A stretch of 64,000 nucleotides of DNA, from the NCBI GenBank assembly GCA_944989445.1, contig CALYLW010000322.1, forward strand, positions 341,723 to 405,722, given 5' to 3'. The translations under genes and the position numbers were made by a program. Of this stretch, positions 62,201-64,000 are shown in pieces (positions within the stretch are counted from its first letter, which is position 1; each line of letters opens with the position of its first letter). The notes below the pieces were generated by a model. It did not search any database and was not told the origin of the DNA. It saw only the letters and a program-made list of their open reading frames with translations. The stretch comes from Ampullaceana balthica (lineage: Eukaryota; Mollusca; Gastropoda; Lymnaeidae).

Positions 62201-64000
62201 TAGGTTCAAGTTGAGAAGTGGGTCAGAATTGTCAATAAATTACATTTTTAAGTATTACTAGTTATCTTTTTATGTGGTTTCTATAGTCATTTTTAATATA
62301 AATTACGTTAACATTTAATGATTACATTATATAACATATTTTATTAACCCTATGAGGAGAAGTACAGTCGTATTATGATACGCAATACAGTCTTTTTACC
62401 GACTTCATTCATGTATTTTAAATCATCCAAACATATCGAAAGGAAAGCTCGATTTTTCCAGATTTAGATAAATATAAATTCGCCTTTCTAAGTAAACTGT
62501 AACATGTCTTTATTATTCTACGTCCAGTGACTGTCACATTTCTGGATTGTTCAACGTCCAGTGACTGTCACATTTCTGTATTTTTTAGGCCCAGTGACTG
62601 TTACATTTCTGTATTGTTCTAGGTCCAGTGACTGTAACCTTGTCTATTGACCAGATGGTAGCCACCCCCTCACATCATATCATGACAAGTGTTGGTTTAG
62701 ATATGTCCTTTAACTGTACTGTAAATTACGCCAAGGAAGATTTTTATTTGGAAATTCTAAAGAATGACAAAGTTCTTACAAACCAGTATGGCATCTCTAC
62801 TGTGACCTTTAACCTCTCAGTGACTGGCTGCAATGACTCGGATGTTTACACCTGTCGATATCATAAACTCCATCCATGGATGATCACGGAGAGCTCACCT
62901 TTGTTTATGGGCGTGCACAATTGTGAGTGTCTGGTTAGATGATCTTTGTATTCAGGCGTGTACATCTGTGGGTGTCTGGTTAGATGATCTTTGTTTATAG
63001 GCGTGCACAATTGTAAAAGTCTGTTTTGAAGCTGATTTTTTATGTCAAAAATTAATAAAAATAATCTTTTTCTAAGTAAAATAAAATCAAATTTAACTTT
63101 GATCGTATAAATATATTTTAAAAACTATTTCTCATATAGGGATACGATTCGTTACTTACTTGTTTAAACTTTGATATTTTCGAACTTTTATCTGAAATAA
63201 AAATAAAAATGTAAGAAACTTTAAATTTCTTGTACTGTTTATTTCTGTTCCACAGGTCCGACCCACATTTTATCGTTCGGTGTCACTGAAAATGTAATAG
63301 TGTATGATGAATTTGATGATGCCGAGTCCGAAGTCGATGGAATTTCTGGGGCAGGCCAATTCCAGTACTTGCGACCTGACATGAGTGTCAAACTAGTTTG
63401 TAACGCTGAGACATATTCACGTCCGACAACTCTACTGATCAAGTCTGAGTCTGGAAATGTTCTCAACAGCCAAGAAAACACGTCGGTCATTTCCCTTTAT
63501 TCTAGTCACATGACGTGTAAGGACAAGGGAAAAATTTTGTGTCAAATTACGGACCATTTGAGAAATGAGACGGACTCGAAAACGTCCTACACATGGGTGC
63601 GCAAATGTGAGTAGACACGGTTTTCATTATTAACCATTAGTTACCATCGGTTTGTGAATGCTTCAATCCTAGTCAGAAAGATTTATTGTAGATTTTATTT
63701 CTATTTTATAAAATGTAGATGTTCAATCTGTCAATGAGACTTATTTTAATTGGTATGTAACACGAATTCTTTGAATTTAAGGAATGAGAAAAATAGCTTT
63801 TTTAAAAATGCAATAAAAATAGTTCACATCGAAGACTTTCCTCAAGTCATTTATTTAGTTTCATTAACACCACCTCTCTACTTCTCATACGTTTTTAATT
63901 GCTTTACACAATTTATGAAAATACATTTGTGTTGCTTGTTCTATCACGGTTTGAAGCATAAAAAAATTGGACCTAAAAATAAGTAAATTGTCCTTTTAAA
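20086..64000 (+). CDS. Gene B: transmembrane-type CTLD/Ig receptor (spliced, 3' partial)
   Basis: Exons 20086-20158, 25914-26005, 36835-36925, 37525-37758, 42045-42350, 45163-45204, 45358-45455, 53721-53814, 57850-58059, 61682-61969, 62623-62922 and 63256-63606; it continues beyond the window. All junctions are GT-AG and phase-compatible (1, 0, 1, 1, 1, 1, 0, 1, 1, 1, 1, 1), giving about 726 codons so far. The order is signal peptide, CTLD1, Ig, linker, CTLD2, Ig, Ig, Ig. Gene A supplies the expected remainder: Ig, transmembrane, tail. CTLD1 keeps the EPN sugar/calcium motif; CTLD2 does not. The gene is over 44 kb because introns are filled with minisatellites and transposons. Role inferred: cell-surface glycan/pathogen recognition or adhesion. 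Confidence 0.82.
20469..20970 (+). mobile_element. LTR, plus orientation
   Basis: A 502-bp sequence starting TGTCAAGGTATGAGAATC with an internal TATAAATA at 20622-20629. It is about 85-90% identical by eye to the reverse complement of 23804-24306. It therefore faces that LTR instead of repeating it directly. Confidence 0.8.
21824..22640 (+). mobile_element. Two HINE copies in direct tandem
   Basis: Unit 1 is 21824-22208 and unit 2 is 22209-22640. Each runs from TAAATCC.TATATTAACTTC to ATATAAGG.ATTT.TAGTC plus the AAAAACTTTGTTTTT hairpin. The end of one abuts the start of the next, as expected for rolling-circle tandem products. Inserted in the gag remnant. Confidence 0.75.
22672..22940 (+). 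mobile_element. tRNA-derived SINE with (GATAA)n tail
   Basis: A perfect RNA polymerase III B box, GGTTCGAATCC, lies at 22712-22722; the A box is less clear. The 3' part (ATGGTCTGTGGACGCAATTA...) ends in GATAAGATAAGATAA. The same 3' module recurs at 32960 and 33829. Confidence 0.75.
23785..23802 (-). other. Primer-binding site, tRNA-Pro type
   Basis: On the minus strand TGGGGGCTCATCCGGGAT follows the LTR end directly. It differs at one position from the sequence complementary to the 3' end of tRNA-Pro. This fixes the element's orientation as minus. Confidence 0.75.
23804..24306 (-). mobile_element. 5' LTR, minus orientation, with TATA box
   Basis: A 503-bp LTR that starts (minus strand) TGTCAAGGTATGAGAATC at 24306. 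It has TATAAATA at 24146-24153 and meets the primer-binding site at its 3' end. Confidence 0.82.
24736..25130 (+). repeat. 26/27-bp minisatellite
   Basis: About 15 units of GGGATGGTAGAGACTAATGT plus a variable CG/CC-TGGTG end. Alternating 26- and 27-bp types give 53-bp dimers in the middle. ORFs on both strands here are by-products of the repeat. Confidence 0.92.
25914..26005 (+). CDS. Gene B, CTLD1 exon 1
   Basis: A 92-nt exon, phase 1 in and 0 out, acceptor TTTTTTTCAG, donor GTAAAA. It encodes the start of a short-form CTLD: EGRCFLLVSRRQTYHDAR matches the G-x-C-F/Y...T(W/Y)xxA block. The length and phases match the CTLD2 equivalent at 45358. Confidence 0.82.
26161..26240 (+). repeat. (TA)n microsatellite
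   Basis: About 80 bp of nearly pure TA with two small interruptions. Confidence 0.95.
26241..27642. other. Gene B intron, AT-rich, nothing recognised
   Basis: No ORF, tandem repeat or element ends seen that I can support. Confidence 0.45.
27809..28017. mobile_element. hAT-type MITE in the left arm of the large TIR element
   Basis: 209 bp flanked by ATTTAGAT (27801-27808) and ATTTAGAC (28018-28025). The interior has GAGAGCCGCATTAAAG and GCCGCATGCGGCTCGCGAAC, phrases typical of hAT ends. The matching right arm of the host element lacks it. Confidence 0.7.
28268..30722 (+). mobile_element. Tandem array of five HINE units (about 490 bp each)
   Basis: Unit starts (CTCGTGGTGTCTG) fall at about 28269, 28770, 29263, 29754 and 30241, giving periods of 501, 493, 491 and 487 bp. 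Each unit runs from TAAATCCTTTATATTAAC to CATAAAGGATTTATAGTC and the AAAAACTTGGTTTTT hairpin. The middle units are about 93-97% alike by eye, the outer ones more diverged. This is a subfamily distinct from the other copies. Confidence 0.85.
31205..31621 (+). mobile_element. HINE copy, third subfamily
   Basis: It starts TTATTAACTTACTATC and has the shared core GATCGATCAAATTTACTG. It ends with GTGATTTATAGTCAAAAAC plus TTTGTTTTTACAGGG. Its 5' half (ACCATCAGAAGT complement, etc.) matches the reverse copy at 57325-57700 and not the others. Confidence 0.65.
31980..32760 (+). pseudogene. Unrecognised broken coding tract inside the large TIR element
   Basis: Consecutive open segments (about 31980-32190, 32194-32466, 32497-32754) in compatible orientation, rich in Gln, Asn and Ser. 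A 90-residue piece contains SGRWNSLTNNAFGQCQRRC. It may be the decayed transposase of the surrounding element, but I recognise no family. Confidence 0.3.
32960..33016 (+). mobile_element. SINE 3'-tail fragment
   Basis: AATCTTCTGTATAGAAGAAG followed by GATAAGATAAGATAAG; matches the 3' end of the SINE at 22672-22940. Confidence 0.6.
33468..33712 (+). repeat. 35-bp minisatellite, seven units
   Basis: Seven near-identical units of GAATGCCATGCCGATTGGTT plus AGTGAAGTGAGTCGG, the last one truncated. It starts about 20 bp beyond the right end of the large TIR element. Confidence 0.95.
33829..33900 (+). mobile_element. SINE 3'-tail fragment
   Basis: GGACGCAATTATCTTCTGCA... ending GATAAGATACGATAAGATAC, the same 3' module as in the SINE at 22672. 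Confidence 0.65.
33935..36290 (+). pseudogene. pogo/Tigger transposase remnant split by a hAT insertion
   Basis: Two short coding remnants flank the hAT element. At 33940-34039 the translation (KREKITVEMKLKIIEK...GGSNRATI) fits the CENP-B-type helix-turn-helix N-terminus. At 36120-36290 (QPTKEVAIRATNLFNEN, then VTHFRQIRK...FRQFSSKKD) it resembles the C-terminus, where HFR and a basic tail are typical. The middle of the transposase is missing, so the copy was internally deleted before the hAT landed. Confidence 0.6.
34048..36110 (+). mobile_element. hAT transposon (ZBED5/SCAND3-like transposase), degenerate
   Basis: The ends AAGGGTCGGCGAAC and GTTCGCCGACCCCTGT are inverted. Target duplication: TCTAGCGC (34040-34047) and TCTAGTGC (36111-36118). 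Plus-strand frames encode pieces of a hAT transposase: YLGETTDVLSNAQLMVYVQ (about 34420), HCMIHREAM (about 34710), YHTKERWLKCG (34880-34910), FSWVVDPF (about 35325) and LLSFGTTNLYDQVFST (35512-35560), in the right order. Multiple stops and frameshifts make it inactive. Confidence 0.85.
36835..36925 (+). CDS. Gene B, CTLD1 exon 2
   Basis: A 91-nt exon, phase 0 in and 1 out, acceptor TTGCAACAG, donor GTATGT. It encodes TMCQEYGFVLARIYSTVQVQ and a KxFKKMF helix, matching the CxxxGxxLAxI second helix of CTLDs. The length and phases parallel the CTLD2 exon at 53721. Confidence 0.8.
36947..37315 (+). repeat. AT-rich minisatellite of about 45 bp
   Basis: Around eight degenerate units share TTTAATAAAGATCATGGTAA, followed by a variable AAAATATTTTT tract. 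It lies in the 600-bp intron between CTLD1 exons 2 and 3. Confidence 0.8.
37525..37758 (+). CDS. Gene B, CTLD1 exon 3 with EPN motif
   Basis: A 234-nt exon, phase 1-1, acceptor GTGGATAG, donor GTAAGA. It encodes the CTLD core: ELWVGASN, then FLWLADNSEL, SLWGAGEPNN, EDCVEI, LNDVPCN and RFLC. EPN is the mannose-type calcium-site motif. The usual WND is LND, retaining the Asn-Asp pair, so calcium-dependent sugar binding is plausible. Confidence 0.9.
37775..40212 (+). pseudogene. piggyBac-type transposon remnant
   Basis: The ends CCCTCTATTACACAATG (after TTAA at 37771-37774) and GCGTAATAGAGGGTC (before TTAA at 40213-40216) are inverted. A subterminal GTGACCATTTGGTAAC motif recurs at 37791 and 38143, with an inverted form near 40064. 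Coding pieces in order: an acidic N-terminus (PEDPDDNEL, about 38548), NIYRAQTNMNQYLDANELEQ (about 39001), a MPKAGVTGELILVMTRW-like stretch with frameshift, and a C-terminal LLEFKTQIAICLMKKG...PDYVGHFPEPIYKKERC (39440-39640). It starts 16 bp after the CTLD1 exon donor. Confidence 0.78.
40914..41314 (-). mobile_element. Retroposon (SINE-like) with 17-bp target duplication
   Basis: A 401-bp insert flanked by a perfect 17-bp direct repeat AGAATTTGTGCAACACT (40897-40913 and 41315-41331). The left edge is a TCTTCTTCTTC tract, i.e. a (GAA)n 3' tail on the minus strand, so the element reads minus. No pol III B box was found; the SINE class is unknown. Confidence 0.82.
41340..41870 (+). repeat. Degenerate tandem repeat around GGTTATGAAAGATGTCTGTATT
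   Basis: Variants of GGTTAGG-TTATGAAA-TGT-TGTATT recur every about 30-40 bp through this stretch with much divergence. Confidence 0.6.
42045..42350 (+). CDS. Gene B, Ig exon between the two CTLDs
   Basis: A 306-nt exon, phase 1-1, acceptor AATTAAAG, donor GTAAGT. It encodes an Ig-like domain: LDIRCRT (B strand), a TLTLNDNLLMVSK stretch, then TECNYSGIYSCN with the extra Cys eight residues before the F-strand Cys. Sequons NDT, NTS and NYS are present. The gene A counterpart is upstream of the window. Confidence 0.86.
42525..44150 (+). repeat. 13-bp minisatellite carrying AP-1-like motifs
   Basis: About 125 units of CTCACCTGACTGA, changing to CTCACATGACTGA after about 43750. Most units contain TGACTCA, the AP-1 heptamer. 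It starts about 170 bp after the Ig exon donor. Longer local variants (TTTTTCGCACGACTGA) recur at 43747, 43983 and 44076. Confidence 0.95.
44195..44565 (+). repeat. Polypyrimidine (TCTCTA)n tract
   Basis: About 370 bp almost entirely of C and T with TCTCTAT/TCTCTC units and scattered A. ORFs here are artefacts. Confidence 0.93.
44566..45162. other. Gene B intron, AT-rich, nothing recognised
   Basis: No repeat or coding signal seen up to the linker exon acceptor. Confidence 0.5.
45163..45204 (+). CDS. Gene B, 14-codon linker exon before CTLD2
   Basis: A 42-nt exon, phase 1-1, acceptor GTCTGGACAG, donor GTATGT. It encodes SNGSDIDNSSHNI with two sequons (NGS, NSS), so it is a flexible, probably glycosylated hinge. 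Being symmetric in phase, it could be skipped without a frameshift. Confidence 0.68.
   Translation, partial: VQMVLILIIQAII
45358..45455 (+). CDS. Gene B, CTLD2 exon 1
   Basis: A 98-nt exon, phase 1 in and 0 out, acceptor TTCATCAG, donor GTAATC. It encodes PVCSGKDTELSEGSCFRYFE followed by ESATYEEAK, a CTLD start with both N-terminal Cys of the long form. Confidence 0.85.
45955..53605 (+). repeat. Giant 16-bp minisatellite (about 7.6 kb) inside CTLD2
   Basis: Roughly 475 units of CATGGGCTTGTACTAC with a few frequent variants (CATAGG, TATGGG, CATAGACGTGTAGTAA). Higher-order duplications are visible: 46767-47012 repeats at 47679 (offset 912 bp, 57 units); 48830-49099 repeats at 50398 (1568 bp, 98 units); a block near 46281 recurs at 47209 and 49928. 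Three units make 48 nt, so 16-residue periodic false ORFs cover it. It lies between CTLD2 exons 1 and 2. Confidence 0.97.
53721..53814 (+). CDS. Gene B, CTLD2 exon 2
   Basis: A 94-nt exon, phase 0 in and 1 out, acceptor AATTTACAG, donor GTCAGT. It encodes EKCKQTDSVLAAFKSLSQMQ and FKELKDRQH, the CTLD second helix. It parallels CTLD1 exon 2, with the conserved Cys at residue 3. It stands about 115 bp after the giant minisatellite. Confidence 0.83.
53921..54242. mobile_element. hAT-type MITE
   Basis: 322 bp flanked by the perfect 8-bp duplication TCTATACC (53913-53920 and 54243-54250). Ends ATGGGTAGGAAAAC and GTTTCCCGATCCCTGT are imperfectly inverted. The interior has GCTCGCGAGCCAGATGTGGC, a hAT-like phrase. 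Confidence 0.8.
54405..56860 (-). mobile_element. HINE copy (minus) split by a LINE
   Basis: The hairpin end and subterminal repeat lie at 54405-54464; the rest of the element (AAAAGTATTGATTATG... to a (GA)n tract at about 56830-56858) resumes at 56460. The break falls inside CATAACT|AAAAGTATTG, which is continuous in the copy at 11208-11782. Confidence 0.75.
54465..56459 (-). pseudogene. 5'-truncated LINE with RT, RNase H and zinc-knuckle remnants
   Basis: Minus strand, in order: reverse transcriptase segment with SQGSALS and FADDLAILSSG (56441-56037), thumb/connection region (56014-55553), RNase H with VFTDGS (about 55330) and AEMEAICRG (about 55190), then a CRLCGHPEETDDHV Cys/His motif (about 54640). 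Frameshifts separate the parts. RNase H after RT points to the I/R1-type LINE group. The 4-bp AACT at both edges (54461-54464, 56460-56463) may be the target duplication. No poly(A) tail. Confidence 0.8.
56955..57291. mobile_element. Foldback element with about 150-bp inverted arms
   Basis: The left arm (AGATTTTTAAAAACCACGTT...GTGGACTAAAAAG) and right arm (CTTTTTAGTCCGCTTATAAA...CGTGGTTTTTAAAAATC) are near-perfect inverses. A second inner pair (ATGTAATCTGACTAAAAACG / CGTTTTTAGTCATATTACAT) sits closer to the middle. Transcribed as intron RNA it would form a long hairpin. Confidence 0.82.
57325..57700 (-). mobile_element. HINE copy, third subfamily, reverse
   Basis: It reads on the minus strand from GCAAGTTAATAAAATCG (about 57690) through TCGATCGATTTG to the region near 57330. 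It lacks a clear hairpin end. It pairs with 31205-31621. Confidence 0.6.
57850..58059 (+). CDS. Gene B, CTLD2 exon 3 (degenerate sugar site)
   Basis: A 210-nt exon, phase 1-1, acceptor TTCTTGTCAG, donor GTAAGA. It encodes VWVGASNIQ, SFRWIANNKLL, PMWSNEPHFSW, TACLLRS, then SYCRMIIPYMCM. The CTLD fold markers (WVGASN, W, two Cys pairs) are present. The EPN position reads EPH and the WND position is lost, so classic calcium/sugar binding is unlikely. Confidence 0.88.
58314..61292. mobile_element. TIR DNA transposon, gene B copy of the element at 284-1996
   Basis: Left end GGACCGTCCATAAAGTACGT and right end GTGAGTACTTTATGGACATC. The interior aligns with the gene A copy, including a MITE at about 58527-58647 and a minus-strand open stretch (60596-60396, with RRQRESMEVIARRENVHTE). 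The added length is the 13-bp array at 58977-60281. Confidence 0.65.
58977..60281 (+). repeat. Near-perfect 13-bp minisatellite absent from gene A
   Basis: About 100 units of CTCATGTGACCAA with only a handful of single-base changes (CTCCTG near 59050 and 59213, GTGTCC near 59475, AAATCA near 59585). Gene A at the same place (about 955-975) has one unit-like sequence, GTGATTAACTCTTGT. Each unit contains TCATGTGA. Confidence 0.97.
61682..61969 (+). CDS. Gene B, first Ig exon after CTLD2
   Basis: 288 nt, phase 1-1, acceptor ACTTGCAG, donor GTAAGT. Ig-like domain with TIECLA and QCEDAGRYSCN. Nearly identical to the gene A exon at 2391, with a few amino-acid changes such as SF to RL in the C strand region. 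Confidence 0.88.
61970..62190 (+). repeat. Donor-region tandem repeat, gene B version
   Basis: Downstream of the Ig donor, ATAGATATGGATTGTAAGTT-like units recur about five times (near 62000, 62035, 62110, 62155), fewer than in gene A. Confidence 0.65.
62515..62640 (+). repeat. 34-bp acceptor-spanning repeat, gene B version
   Basis: Four units of about 34-35 bp with core GTCCAGTGACTGTCACATTT. The last provides the true acceptor TTCTAG at 62617-62622; the previous one has a second plausible acceptor TTTTTTAG at about 62582-62589. Confidence 0.82.
62623..62922 (+). CDS. Gene B, second Ig exon after CTLD2
   Basis: 300 nt, phase 1-1, donor GTGAGT. Ig-like domain with FNCTVNY and GCNDSDVYTC. Paralogue of 3439-3738. 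In-frame read-through ends at a stop after about six codons. Confidence 0.88.
62905..63020 (+). repeat. Triplicated exon-end and donor unit
   Basis: Three units of about 48 bp: TTTATGGGCGTGCACAATTG, then TGAGTGTCTGGTTAGATGAT. The first unit is the real exon end and donor; the others follow in the intron. Gene A has two copies (3719-3800). Confidence 0.78.
63256..63606 (+). CDS. Gene B, third Ig exon after CTLD2
   Basis: 351 nt, phase 1-1, acceptor TTCCACAG, donor GTGAGT. Ig-like domain with KLVCNAE and CKDKGKILCQ. Four codons longer than the gene A exon; the difference is in a strongly diverged N-terminal segment (about 63295-63395). Confidence 0.87.
63607..64000 (+). other. Gene B intron to window end
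   Basis: Aligns with gene A 4369-4412 and 5246-5560 once the gene A-specific hAT element is removed. The next Ig exon is expected beyond the window. Confidence 0.7.

Overview
This window looks like nuclear DNA of a mollusc, most likely a gastropod (inference). The sequence is AT-rich, has no bacterial-style ORFs, and carries its genes as small phase-1 exons separated by repeat-packed introns. The encoded proteins combine C-type lectin domains (CTLD) with immunoglobulin (Ig) domains. That combination is known from snail CREP-type immune lectins, but here the protein is membrane-anchored.

The functional content is two tandem paralogues, both on the + strand. Gene A (1..10010) is the 3' end of a gene whose 5' part lies outside the window. 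It has the last bases of a CTLD exon, four Ig exons, a transmembrane exon, two small cytoplasmic exons, a stop codon and a poly(A) signal. Gene B (20086..>64000) has a signal-peptide exon, CTLD1 in three exons, an Ig exon, a 14-codon linker exon, CTLD2 in three exons, then three Ig exons orthologous to those of gene A before the window ends. Combined, the two imply a type I receptor: signal peptide, CTLD, Ig, linker, CTLD, four Ig, transmembrane segment, short tail with a YTTL motif. All exon junctions agree in phase. Coding exons make up only a few percent of the window.

The rest is repeats. Six sizeable minisatellites occur: a 15-bp unit at 5.6-7.1 kb, 26/27 bp at 24.7-25.1 kb, 35 bp at 33.5-33.7 kb, 13 bp at 42.5-44.2 kb, 16 bp over about 7.6 kb at 46-53.6 kb, and a near-perfect 13-bp array at 59-60.3 kb. 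Smaller tandem duplications span splice donors and acceptors of the Ig exons in both paralogues. Mobile elements include a Helentron-like (HINE) family with co-varying inverted repeats, one tandem array of it, hAT elements with 8-bp target duplications, pogo, piggyBac, MULE, Penelope-like, three LINE fragments, tRNA-derived SINEs, a gag remnant between two LTRs in inverted orientation, and a large unclassified TIR element.

Layout: 0-10 kb gene A; 10-20 kb intergenic transposon graveyard; 20-26 kb gene B first intron with the inverted-LTR element; 26-37 kb intron with the large TIR element, HINE array, hAT and pogo; 37-45 kb CTLD1 end, piggyBac, Ig and the 13-bp array; 45-58 kb CTLD2 spread around the giant 16-bp minisatellite and a LINE nested in a HINE; 58-64 kb the paralogue of 0-5.6 kb. 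Comparing these last two blocks gives an internal clock for insertions and repeat births.
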